38,893 nt of DNA from Nanobdellati archaeon (GCA_013152815.1 JAADFO010000026.1:1-38893); one strand, 5' to 3'. Positions 7,756 through 14,498 are shown, numbered from the stretch's first letter. The notes: generated by a model from the sequence alone, not told the origin. A program made the numbers and translations.

Positions 7756-7920
7756 TTAGTTGCCGAATTGAAACACTCGGACGATGTGATCCATAAGGCT
7801 GACCAGGTCTTTCCTGGTGAGCACGAGGAGACCGATGATAGCAGCAAGAAACCCCAAAGCGACCATCCACTTCACAACAGTGGACTCGAGGAATGCTTTC
7901 CTTCCTTTTATGCGTTTCAT
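7756..7920 (-). CDS. 54-residue single-pass membrane protein
   Basis: This gene is not in the ORF track. ATG 7920 opens MKRIKGRKAFLESTVVKWMV and continues through ALGFLAAIIGLLVL to a short polar tail ending QFGN-stop. Basic residues, then a Glu five residues into a hydrophobic stretch, resemble a pilin-type N-terminus (Glu+5-like). The gene fills the otherwise empty interval between two same-strand genes, which supports it being real. It is the first gene after a possible promoter near 8011-8039. Confidence 0.65.
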   Translation of the reverse strand: MKRIKGRKAFLESTVVKWMVALGFLAAIIGLLVLTRKDLVSLMDHIVRVFQFGN

Positions 7921-8010
7921 GTCGGTTCACTTCGCATGGTCTGTTCAGGCAACATCCTGCCCGAGGACGGGACAGGGCCACTGAAGGCCAAATCATCTAT
8001 CCCGACGCAA

Positions 8011-8039
8011 CAATAAAAAGCTATCGGTGGTTTTAAGCT
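8011..8039 (-). promoter_or_regulatory. Possible promoter for the M15/SLT unit
   Basis: In the 166-bp gap upstream of the 54-codon gene, the minus strand carries two AT-rich TATA-like stretches, CTTAAAACC and CTTTTTATTG. Either would give a leader of about 70-90 nt. Support is moderate at best. Confidence 0.35.
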
Positions 8040-8086
8040 TGGCCGGCCCCGCTTTTTCCTCGCGACACATATCAGGAATTGCCAAT

Positions 8087-9022
8087 TCAGGACACATCCT
8101 CTGCTGTGAAAGACTGCTTGACAGGGAACTCCCGGCATCCCAGCTCCTTCAGCTTTGCCTTGTCATACTCGATGATGGTGAAGAAGGTGAAATATTCCTT
8201 GTCAGGCCTGCTCCGATCTATGAAATGGTCATAGAGCTGATCAGCAGCAAAGGCCACGCCGCCTGCCACCAATAATGCCCAGCCGATGGGATTTGTCAGG
8301 CTGCCGATGATGAGGACGGCTGCACCTGTTCCGCCCACGACCGATGTTACCACAATGGTCCCCTTGTTGCGGGCTGCCCAGGCAATGGCCTCCTTCATGA
8401 ATTGGATGCCCACTGCATGGATCATGACAAAGGCATATTTTTTTGAGGTGTCAAGCCCTTTGCCTCCTGCAAGAGAAGGTTCCTGGACGAGGGCTTCGCC
8501 GAACTGCTCTGCTGCCTTGGGCGAGACATGACCTTCGCAATAGTCGAGATAGGAAAGGTCACTCTTGCCGACATGCCTGGTCGCCAGATACTCCTGCAAT
8601 CCGTTGATTCTCGTCTTTCCTGGCGGGTCGAAGGACACCACCGAATCGACGGCACAGTATATCCCATCATCCTTGAACAGGGGTTCCTTCCCTCGCAGAT
8701 AATGGTCACAGAGAGGATAATAATAGTCCTCAGCGAGGATCTTCTTGACCTGCTCTGGATCGGTTTGGGTGATGGTGTCGTAGCGGGTGGGGCAGTTGAT
8801 GTTCTCGAAGAGATCGTTGCCAGAGAACTGGCCGAGGAGATGCAGTTCCACGCTCTTTTTGCAACCCAGGGAAGAGGTGATGGAATCTGCCTGCTGGCCG
8901 ACCCTGTTGACGATGGTGACGAGCAGGATGAGAAGCGTGAACAGCCCTATGATGAACCAGACCGTGATCGTCTGCATGGCTTTTCTGCCCATCCTTGGTG
9001 CTGTTGGTATCGTCGATGTCAT
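8087..9022 (-). CDS. Envelope protein with glycine-rich hydrophobic hairpin, paralogue of the next gene upstream
   Basis: 311 codons. The N-terminal helix at ~20-38 follows GRKAMQ. The outer region aligns by eye with the protein at 9054-9962: GCKKSVELHLLGQFSG...CPT against ACKRGIFLTYLGKSVN...CKP, then IYCAVDSVVSFDP against CFYCDTIWFDKS, then INGLQEYLATRH against IAGLERYLTGHN. They are therefore diverged duplicates. This copy also has residues ~220-268, an almost uncharged Gly/Ala-rich stretch (VVGGTGAAVLIIGSLTNPIGWALLVAGGVA) that could form a membrane-inserting hairpin. No enzyme motif is visible. The stop lies 166 bp before the next unit. Confidence 0.8.
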   Translation of the reverse strand: MTSTIPTAPRMGRKAMQTITVWFIIGLFTLLILLVTIVNRVGQQADSITSSLGCKKSVELHLLGQFSGNDLFENINCPTRYDTITQTDPEQVKKILAEDYYYPLCDHYLRGKEPLFKDDGIYCAVDSVVSFDPPGKTRINGLQEYLATRHVGKSDLSYLDYCEGHVSPKAAEQFGEALVQEPSLAGGKGLDTSKKYAFVMIHAVGIQFMKEAIAWAARNKGTIVVTSVVGGTGAAVLIIGSLTNPIGWALLVAGGVAFAADQLYDHFIDRSRPDKEYFTFFTIIEYDKAKLKELGCREFPVKQSFTAEDVS

Positions 9023-9053
9023 GGTGTCTTTGGTCCTGCAGCCAGAAGCTTGT

Positions 9054-9962
9054 TCATCGATCTTTCATAGGTGATGGCGCGTTGACGAAGAGGGAGCAGA
9101 AGGGCATCATCATCTTGTCGCCACCCACGATGATCTCCACCGGCTTGGTCGGGGAGAACTCGGGAGGCACGAGGTAAATCCCGCCGATGGCGTGACATTC
9201 TTCGCAATCAGTGAAGGGATAGGTGAGAGGAAACGAGGAAGCCAGGGAACCCCAGAAATCCTCCCAAGGCCATGGCCCGGCATCTGTGATGGAGAAATAT
9301 CTGCTGAGTTTTGTCTGAAGTTTCACCATCTGCAGGATGATCTGCGAGCCATCCTTTACCTCCTGCTCTGTTCCCTTACGGGCATTGCTGAAGTCTGCCT
9401 TTTTCGGATCCTGCTTGTAGAGGTACTGCCAGTAGCTGTGGTCCTTATCGAACGGGCCGTTATGGCCTGTGAGATAGCGTTCCAGGCCAGCTATCTCGGG
9501 TTTCTCCATGGAACGCAGGTAGGGAAGCAGTGATTTATCGAACCAGATAGTGTCGCAATAGAAGCAGATGGGCCTGTCCTTAAGGTTCCAGTCAGAGAAC
9601 GGATCATACTTTCCTGCGCCCACCGTATCCCAGCACTGCGCCATGGCATCGGCGACGAGCTTGTTGGCCTTGTCTGTATCGATTGCCGTGCGCTCTTTGT
9701 TGAGAACATTGTTGGTTCCCTTGGTATCGAGGATAACCTCTCCCGGCTTGCAGTCGACCGAATAGAACGTATTCGACCCCAGCGGATTGACGGATTTCCC
9801 GAGATAGGTCAAAAAGATGCCTCGTTTGCATGCTGCCTTATCGCTTGCCCGGGAGATGGTGTTCAGGCTCTTCCCGAGGATCGGCACATAGATGGCGAAA
9901 CTCAGCAGGAGTATGACCAAGAGGACAGTGAACGTCGATAGGGCCTTCTTCCCCCGGATCAT
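9054..9962 (-). CDS. Envelope protein with Cys-rich extracellular domain, unknown function
   Basis: 302 residues from ATG 9962. The longer track start is rejected because ATG 9962 overlaps the stop of a 40-codon gene (ATGA). MIRGKKALS precedes a membrane helix (TFTVLLVILLLSFAIYVPIL). The extracellular part holds seven cysteines, including CFYC and CEEC pairs, in a sequence related to the downstream gene at 8087-9022. CxxC pairs could form disulphides or bind metal; I cannot tell which. Translational coupling with the 40-residue protein and proximity to the paralogue suggest one three-gene unit. Confidence 0.8.
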   Translation of the reverse strand: MIRGKKALSTFTVLLVILLLSFAIYVPILGKSLNTISRASDKAACKRGIFLTYLGKSVNPLGSNTFYSVDCKPGEVILDTKGTNNVLNKERTAIDTDKANKLVADAMAQCWDTVGAGKYDPFSDWNLKDRPICFYCDTIWFDKSLLPYLRSMEKPEIAGLERYLTGHNGPFDKDHSYWQYLYKQDPKKADFSNARKGTEQEVKDGSQIILQMVKLQTKLSRYFSITDAGPWPWEDFWGSLASSFPLTYPFTDCEECHAIGGIYLVPPEFSPTKPVEIIVGGDKMMMPFCSLFVNAPSPMKDR

Positions 9963-10081
9963 GGTGCCGACCCCAGAAATATCTTTTTGACGATGATATA
10001 GACGAAGACAAAGAAGGTTATGATAAGGACAAGATAGATGATGGTCTCCAGACCCGGCACTTGCCCTTTTTTTCTGGTCAT
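9959..10081 (-). CDS. 40-residue pilin-like membrane peptide
   Basis: This gene is missing from the ORF track. ATG 10081 encodes MTRKKGQVPGLETIIYLVLI followed by TFFVFVYIIV and a short basic tail. GGAGG lies 10 nt upstream of the ATG and a TATA box lies at 10127-10137. The stop overlaps the next start (ATGA). KKGQ then hydrophobic with a Glu after the Gly is the classic prepilin-like layout, though the protein is almost entirely the helix. The strong ribosome binding site and coupling make this a real gene despite its size. Confidence 0.75.
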   Translation of the reverse strand: MTRKKGQVPGLETIIYLVLIITFFVFVYIIVKKIFLGSAP

Positions 10082-10126
10082 GGTTGCTCAGCCTCCAAGA
10101 AGCACAACCCATCTGAGGAGTATCCT

Positions 10127-10137
10127 AATTTAAATGC
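10127..10137 (-). promoter_or_regulatory. TATA box for the three-gene unit ending at 8087
   Basis: The minus strand reads GCATTTAAATT. It predicts a start of transcription near 10105, about 24 nt before ATG 10081, leaving room for the GGAGG ribosome binding site. Confidence 0.5.
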
Positions 10138-10143
10138 TGCGAT

Positions 10144-10245
10144 TTATGGGGCGGATCTTACAGGAAAACAGGCAAGGAGGGGGATGAAGATGAGCAGCAG
10201 CGCCAGGAAAAGGATGATGATACTGGAAAAGCGGGCATTGGTCAA
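10144..10245 (-). CDS. Possible 33-residue hydrophobic peptide
   Basis: A TTG start overlaps the TGA of the upstream six-cysteine gene and opens a 33-codon frame: MTNARFSSIIILFLALLLIF followed by IPLLACFPVRSAP. It resembles a signal or lipoprotein-like peptide (LLAC). It fills the gap between two same-strand genes. TTG start, tiny size and lack of a clear ribosome binding site keep confidence low. Confidence 0.3.
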   Translation of the reverse strand: MTNARFSSIIILFLALLLIFIPLLACFPVRSAP

Positions 10246-10424
10246 CTCTTGATGCCGAGAGAGATGCAGCATTTCTGGTCAGAGAGCTGACAGTCGGTGT
10301 TGGGAACGATGGGACCCTGGCATGAACCGGTCACACAGCTCCCCCCTTTGGTCGTGCAGGAAACAACATCCTCAGAGAAGATATTGATCTTTCCTGAAAA
10401 GATGGCGACAAGCACCACGAGCAC
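10242..10424 (-). CDS. Six-cysteine mini-protein, 5' end apparently frameshifted
   Basis: The listed frame begins at GTG 10424 in mid-helix. Upstream in the same frame lie KPTFPSITTIIVAAIALI and then a stop. An ATG at 10483-10485 starts MKKADIS in the neighbouring frame; removing one A from the A6 run after it would give MKKPTFPSITTIIVAAIALI, a normal start like that of the gene at 10527. The helix region is a 91-bp exact copy of that gene. The tail keeps the cluster pattern: C-x6-C-x4-C-x9-C-x6-CC. It may be a sequencing error, a switchable gene or a decaying duplicate. Confidence 0.6.
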   Translation of the reverse strand: MLVVLVAIFSGKINIFSEDVVSCTTKGGSCVTGSCQGPIVPNTDCQLSDQKCCISLGIKS

Positions 10425-10462
10425 GATAAGAGCGATGGCAGCAACGATGATGGTCGTGATGG
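10372..10462. repeat. 91-bp direct repeat, copy 1
   Basis: Identical at every base to 10696-10786, 324 bp away. It encodes the membrane helix and neck (VVLVAIFSGKINIFSE) of two neighbouring six-cysteine genes, whereas their heads have diverged. Confidence 0.9.
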
Positions 10463-10526
10463 ATGGAAATGTCGGCTTTTTTCATGGGGGCATCATCATA
10501 GGAGCATCGGTTAGCACCACAGAGCA

Positions 10527-10799
10527 TCATGACCTGCAACAGTCCTCGAAGGAGGAACAATCTATCCAACCGCCTGAGGGGGGAAGGATTGTGGGGCCGC
10601 AGGAACTGTCTCCGTTGCTTTGCTTAGCCTTGCATATCCCGCCCTGAGCACCACAGACATTGTCCTGTGTGCCTTCGGTGGTTGAGCTGTATCCTTCAGA
10701 GAAGATATTGATCTTTCCTGAAAAGATGGCGACAAGCACCACGAGCACGATAAGAGCGATGGCAGCAACGATGATGGTCGTGATGGCAGCTCGTTTCAT
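10527..10799 (-). CDS. Six-cysteine mini-protein with prepilin-like helix
   Basis: 90 codons. MKRAAITTIIVAAIALIVLV and the following VLVAIFSGKINIFSE form a short basic start, a membrane helix and a neck. The head has cysteines in the order C-x6-C-x10-C-x13-C-x5-CC, ending two residues before the stop, as in its paralogues. The helix-encoding DNA is duplicated exactly in the next gene downstream. It lies 93 nt after the first cluster gene, across a T-rich stretch, so it may have its own weak promoter. The function is unknown. A disulphide-rich head on a pilin-type stem is my reading. Confidence 0.8.
   Translation of the reverse strand: MKRAAITTIIVAAIALIVLVVLVAIFSGKINIFSEGYSSTTEGTQDNVCGAQGGICKAKQSNGDSSCGPTILPPSGGWIDCSSFEDCCRS
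10696..10786. repeat. 91-bp direct repeat, copy 2
   Basis: Exact match to 10372-10462. It lies in frame within the intact gene at 10527-10799. Perfect identity over the helix with unlike heads on both sides points to recent duplication or gene conversion. Confidence 0.9.
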
Positions 10800-10863
10800 G
10801 GTGGCATCAGGATTCAGGCACGTCTCGATTCAAATGGACATCATATCGCCGAGGACAACAGAT

Positions 10864-10883
10864 GAAAAGAAAAAAGGAAAAGA
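10864..10883 (-). terminator. T-rich stretch after the first cluster gene
   Basis: Just after the stop at 10893 the minus strand reads TTTTCCTTTTTTCTTTTC. It is a possible T-run terminator or attenuator between this gene and the next six-cysteine gene. Confidence 0.35.
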
Positions 10884-10892
10884 GGTGCGATG

Positions 10893-11135
10893 CTATGCCT
10901 TGACACAGCAGACCTGATTGGAATCTGCAGGGCAGGACCAGGCATCATACTGTATCGAATAGGTGCTGTCGCAGGCATCCAGGCATTGGCCTCCTTTGTT
11001 CTGACAATCTGCTGTCTGCTCGGAGAAACTGCCTATCCTTCCCAGGAAGATCACTGAAAGGACCACCAGGACAAGGAGGGCTATGGCTGCAATGATAATG
11101 ACGTTCATAGAAATTCCCTGGGCTTTCTTAAGCAT
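10893..11135 (-). CDS. Prepilin-like six-cysteine mini-protein, first gene of the cluster
   Basis: 80 codons. ATG 11135 has GAGGTGAT a few nt upstream and a TATA box at 11174-11184. MLKKAQGISMNVIIIAAIAL is nearly the same class III-like start as the gene at 6785 (QAQGISLNTIVIAAI). The head is C-x6-C-x3-C-x12-C-x7-CC. A neck (FLGRIGSFSEQ) separates helix and head. Four genes with this pattern in one cluster imply a family of interchangeable or co-assembled subunits. The opposite strand beyond the promoter is the PCNA gene. Confidence 0.82.
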   Translation of the reverse strand: MLKKAQGISMNVIIIAAIALLVLVVLSVIFLGRIGSFSEQTADCQNKGGQCLDACDSTYSIQYDAWSCPADSNQVCCVKA

Positions 11136-11173
11136 TGAATATCACCTCGGTATGATGATTTCTTGCATGAACT

Positions 11174-11184
11174 CATATATAAAG
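11174..11184 (-). promoter_or_regulatory. TATA box for the first cluster gene
   Basis: The minus strand reads CTTTATATATG, centred about 44 bp from ATG 11135. The predicted transcript start is near 11153, leaving a short leader holding GAGGTGAT. Confidence 0.55.
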
Positions 11185-11301
11185 GTTATGTTGGGTGCGA
11201 AAGAGAGGCCGTCCTTATCTGAACCCCACATACCTTTCAATATGGAAAAGAATGCCCGGCCCCTGGAAAAAGGTTGAAAACCGTCCAGGAAACAGCAATA
11301 A

Positions 11302-11313
11302 ACTATATAAATC
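11302..11313 (+). promoter_or_regulatory. TATA box for PCNA
   Basis: ACTATATAAATC lies 52-63 bp before ATG 11365. The predicted transcript start is near 11333, and the leader carries a GGGGGA ribosome binding site. Confidence 0.55.
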
Positions 11314-11364
11314 CTCAAGAACCACCCAAACCCGGCATTTTAGTAAAGACCCGGGGGAATCATC

Positions 11365-12105
11365 ATGAAATTGACACTCACTGAACCCAAGTATCTCAAG
11401 GACTCCATCACCATCATCTCTGAGCTCGTCAACGAAGCCAGGTTCAGGGTGACCAAAGATGCTATCGAACTGGTGGCCATGGATCCGGCCAATGTCGCCA
11501 TGGTCATCTTCAAGCTTCTTGCTTCGAACTTCACCGAATATCAGGTCGAGAAGGATGCCGACATCTCCATCAATCTCTCGAACTTCAAACAGATCCTTCG
11601 CCGGCTCAACAGCACAGACATCCTGACCCTGGAACTGGAAGAGAACAAGCTCAAGGTCGAGATGAAGGCAAAGACGAAGAGGACATTCCACCTCCCGCTC
11701 ATAGAGATGGAGGAGAAGGAACAGAAGATCCCTGATCTCAAGTTTCCTGTCAGTGTCACCATCCCCTCGTCGGCATTGAATGAAGCGGTGGAGGATGCCG
11801 ACATCGTCGCAGAATCCCTGGCGTTCATAGCATCGAAAGGCCTGTTTGTCGTGGAAGCAGAAGGCGACCTCAACAAGGCAAGGGTCGAACTGACCGCGGA
11901 TGATGACACCAAGATCGACATAGAAGGGGATGACATCAGATCACGCTACTCCATCGAATATCTCAAGAAGATGATAGCCGGTTCGAAACTCTCTGACAAG
12001 GTAGAGCTTAAGTTCAACAAGGACTACCCGCTCAAGATAGAATACAAAGCACTTGACAAGGTCTTCCTGGGATTCATCCTCGCACCAAGAGTCGAGAATG
12101 ACTAA
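11365..12105 (+). CDS. pcn: DNA polymerase sliding clamp (PCNA)
   Basis: 246 codons, the usual PCNA length. The protein is the trimeric ring that tethers PolD, ligase, FEN1 and others to DNA. Recognisable features are the N-terminal KDSITIISELVNEARFRVTKD with AIELVAMDPANVAMV, the central FHLPLIEMEEKEQKIPDL interdomain connector, and the C-terminal KIEYKALDKVFLGFILAPRVEND, typical of archaeal clamps. A TATA box and GGGGGA lie upstream. The stop overlaps the start of a glycosyltransferase gene (ATGACTAA), an unusual coupling. Only one PCNA gene is seen in the window, so the ring is probably homotrimeric. Confidence 0.97.
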   Translation: MKLTLTEPKYLKDSITIISELVNEARFRVTKDAIELVAMDPANVAMVIFKLLASNFTEYQVEKDADISINLSNFKQILRRLNSTDILTLELEENKLKVEMKAKTKRTFHLPLIEMEEKEQKIPDLKFPVSVTIPSSALNEAVEDADIVAESLAFIASKGLFVVEAEGDLNKARVELTADDDTKIDIEGDDIRSRYSIEYLKKMIAGSKLSDKVELKFNKDYPLKIEYKALDKVFLGFILAPRVEND

Positions 12106-13579
12106 GAGAAGGACGCAAAGGACAAAGCTGATCCTGGTTCTCATCCTGCTCGTCGCCTTTCTTCTTCGTCTGACAGCGCTCGGCGCAGAAGACATCTGGA
12201 TAGATGAAGCGTATTCTGCCGCAGAAAGCCAACACGGCATCGCGAGGATATGGAACAGCAACGACCCCACACCCCCCCTGTATTATGTGTTCTTGTATTT
12301 CTGGATGGGCCTTTTCGGCAGCAGCGTGTTCATGCTTCGTCTTCTGTCGGTATTCTTCGGGACGCTTCTCGTGCTGGCAGGATACGCTCTTGCCCGACAT
12401 CACTATGACGAAAAGACAGGGCTCCTTGCTGCAGCGCTTCTCGCCTGCAGTCCGGGGCTGATCGCAGCATCCCAGAATGCCCGATCCTATGCGCTCTTCT
12501 TCCTCCTTGCGACGCTGTCGACCTATATGTATGTCCGGTGGAAAGAGAGGGATGCCGCAGGAACACGCGGCTGGTATATCTTGACGAGCACGGCAATGCT
12601 CTACACCCATCCCTTCGGCGTGTTTGTTCTCCTGGCCCAAAACCTTCATTTCTTCACGGTCATCGCTCATTCCGAAAAAAAAGAGGCAAAAAAAGAGGCA
12701 AAGAGACAGGAACCCAAACAGGGAATTGCCGGCTGGGCAGGAATACAGGCAGCGATCTTCCTGCTGTTCGTCCCCTGGCTCCTGCGTCTGCCGGGGATCA
12801 TCCAGACCGGAACGCTCGGTTGGCTCCCTCGCCCGACTCTCGCCTATGGCATCACGACAACGCTTACACTCATCGAAGGAACAATCTATTCACGTATCGG
12901 AGCCGTGACAGGAGTTCTTGTCCTGGGGCTCCTTGTATTGCTGTTGAGCCAACGATCGACAGACGAAAAAAAGGGAAACGCAGACGGCCTGTTGCTCTGG
13001 TATTGGCTCCTGGCGTCCTATCTTGTGCCGTTCATCCTGGCACTCATCTTCATACCGGTGTTCACCACAAGATATGTACTCATCGCGGCCATCCCCCTGC
13101 TCATATTGGCAAGCAGAGCGATAATAACGCAGAAAAAGACCGCGCGAAATGTGCTTGCCGTTATGCTCGTCACGTCGCTTCTCCTCATGAGCCTGTTCCC
13201 GTTGCAAAGCACCATGAACCCCCGTTGGAGCGAAGCCGCAAAGGTTCTGGAAGAACGACGGGCAGCAGACGAACCGCTCATCGTGTTGCCTGCCTATGAG
13301 GTGCTGTCATTATCGTACTATCTGTTACCTGCTTGTTTCCAGGCAACCGACCGAGAGCGATGCTACCAGAAAAAGGGTCTGGTGGCACTGCATAGTCCGG
13401 AGCAGGCAAGGCAACTGGAAGGCAGAGACTATTGGCTGGTGCGTACGTCCGGTCTCACGAGCCAGAATATCGGCCTTCTGATGGACACGTTGCAGGAAAG
13501 ATATGATATTGATTCGGTCAGGGCACATCAATCAGGACAACCAACATATGCTGCTTCGTCTTTTCTCCTGGGCCCTTGA
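12098..13579 (+). CDS. Multi-pass glycosyltransferase, PMT_2/ArnT-like (GT39/GT83 type)
   Basis: 493 residues from ATG 12098, which overlaps the PCNA stop by 8 nt. The longer track start lies inside PCNA. A basic start (MTKRRTQRTKL) leads into the first helix. The first outer loop has DIWIDEAYSA, with the acidic pair that binds the lipid-phosphate sugar donor, and later NDPTPPLYYVFLYFWMGLFG followed by RLLSVFFGTLLV, the standard PMT_2 layout. About ten more helices follow and a soluble C-terminal domain (~400-493) faces outside. The family moves sugars from polyprenyl-phosphate carriers to protein or lipid. A role in decorating the sequon-rich surface proteins in this window is possible but unproven. 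Acceptor unknown. Confidence 0.85.
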   Translation: MTKRRTQRTKLILVLILLVAFLLRLTALGAEDIWIDEAYSAAESQHGIARIWNSNDPTPPLYYVFLYFWMGLFGSSVFMLRLLSVFFGTLLVLAGYALARHHYDEKTGLLAAALLACSPGLIAASQNARSYALFFLLATLSTYMYVRWKERDAAGTRGWYILTSTAMLYTHPFGVFVLLAQNLHFFTVIAHSEKKEAKKEAKRQEPKQGIAGWAGIQAAIFLLFVPWLLRLPGIIQTGTLGWLPRPTLAYGITTTLTLIEGTIYSRIGAVTGVLVLGLLVLLLSQRSTDEKKGNADGLLLWYWLLASYLVPFILALIFIPVFTTRYVLIAAIPLLILASRAIITQKKTARNVLAVMLVTSLLLMSLFPLQSTMNPRWSEAAKVLEERRAADEPLIVLPAYEVLSLSYYLLPACFQATDRERCYQKKGLVALHSPEQARQLEGRDYWLVRTSGLTSQNIGLLMDTLQERYDIDSVRAHQSGQPTYAASSFLLGP

Positions 13580-13699
13580 CTTCAAGACCCTGAACAGAGG
13601 CAACCTTACAATCGAACATCTGAAGAGAAGGCCCGCCACAGGATAAGGAGGAGGGGATGGACCGTATGTTGCGATCATGGACGAACAGGAAAGAAAGGG

Positions 13700-14398
13700 T
13701 CAGTCATATCTCTCGGTCTTGATGGCGTCCTCAGAAAGGCCCCTCTTCTTCAAAGCGGCGACAATATCATCGACCAATGCAGGGGGACCGCAGACATATG
13801 CCAAGACCGCGTCCGGATGTTTTATCTCGATTTGCTGCAGATCTATCCTGCCCTGCAGGCAGCCGGAAACGACTTCCCTGCTCACATATTGCGTGTAGGA
13901 TACGAGGGGAAGCGTTGCTGCGTACCTCTCCAGTTCTTGACGATAGAGAAGATCTCTTGCTTTTCTTGTGCTGTGGATAAGATGGATCCGCCCGGGATAT
14001 TTCTGCAGGACGAGCGTCCGTAACATGCTCAGGAGAGGAGCCAGGCCAGACCCCGCACCGATGAGGCAGACCCCTTTCTCGTCTCCAGCTGACACATCAG
14101 AAAGGACAAACTTGCCGAATGGTCCGCTCAGCTCAAGGACATCCCCCTGCTGTGCAGTATAAAGTCGTGGACTGACCGCTCCTGCATCGACCTTTTTTAT
14201 GAAGAATTCCAGATGCCCTGTTTCCAGAGGAGACGAAGCGATGGAAAAGGCTCGTCTGTCACACAGGGGATCCTCTTTTCTGCGTATCATGACAAATTGC
14301 CCCGCAAGGAAATCAAACGCAGGGGGGCGTTCCACCCGCAACACACAATAGGGATCTGCAGTCTTGTTCTCCAGGACCTTCATGAAGTGCCGGTTCAT
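13700..14398 (-). CDS. FAD/NAD(P)-binding oxidoreductase, ferredoxin-NADP reductase type
   Basis: 232 codons. The N-terminal half is an FAD-binding barrel with RRAFSIASSP (the RxYS-type flavin motif) and GPFGKFVL. The C-terminal half is a nucleotide-binding domain with GAGSGLAPLLSML and YVCGPPALVDDI. The protein ends right after this domain with no 2Fe-2S cluster module, so it must pass electrons to a separate partner or to free flavin. A TATA box at 14421-14430 puts the transcript start at this ATG, so the message should be leaderless and the MNRHF start is preferred over MKVLEN. The gene is divergent from the MscS gene. The substrate is unknown. Confidence 0.88.
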   Translation of the reverse strand: MNRHFMKVLENKTADPYCVLRVERPPAFDFLAGQFVMIRRKEDPLCDRRAFSIASSPLETGHLEFFIKKVDAGAVSPRLYTAQQGDVLELSGPFGKFVLSDVSAGDEKGVCLIGAGSGLAPLLSMLRTLVLQKYPGRIHLIHSTRKARDLLYRQELERYAATLPLVSYTQYVSREVVSGCLQGRIDLQQIEIKHPDAVLAYVCGPPALVDDIVAALKKRGLSEDAIKTERYD

Positions 14399-14420
14399 CT
14401 GTGTGAGAAGGACCCGACGG

Positions 14421-14430
14421 TATATAAAAT
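14421..14430 (-). promoter_or_regulatory. TATA box of the FAD/NAD reductase gene
   Basis: The minus strand reads ATTTTATATA, centred about 27 bp from ATG 14398, fitting a leaderless transcript. Confidence 0.55.
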
Positions 14431-14467
14431 TGACGCAACACCCCCGCAGGATGCGTTTGCAGTAAAC

Positions 14468-14477
14468 CTTTTTATAT
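14468..14477 (+). promoter_or_regulatory. TATA box of the MscS gene
   Basis: CTTTTTATAT is centred 26 bp before ATG 14499, again fitting a leaderless transcript. The two divergent promoters occupy only about 100 bp. Confidence 0.55.
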
Positions 14478-14498
14478 CAGCAGAGCATCCGGTCCCTG

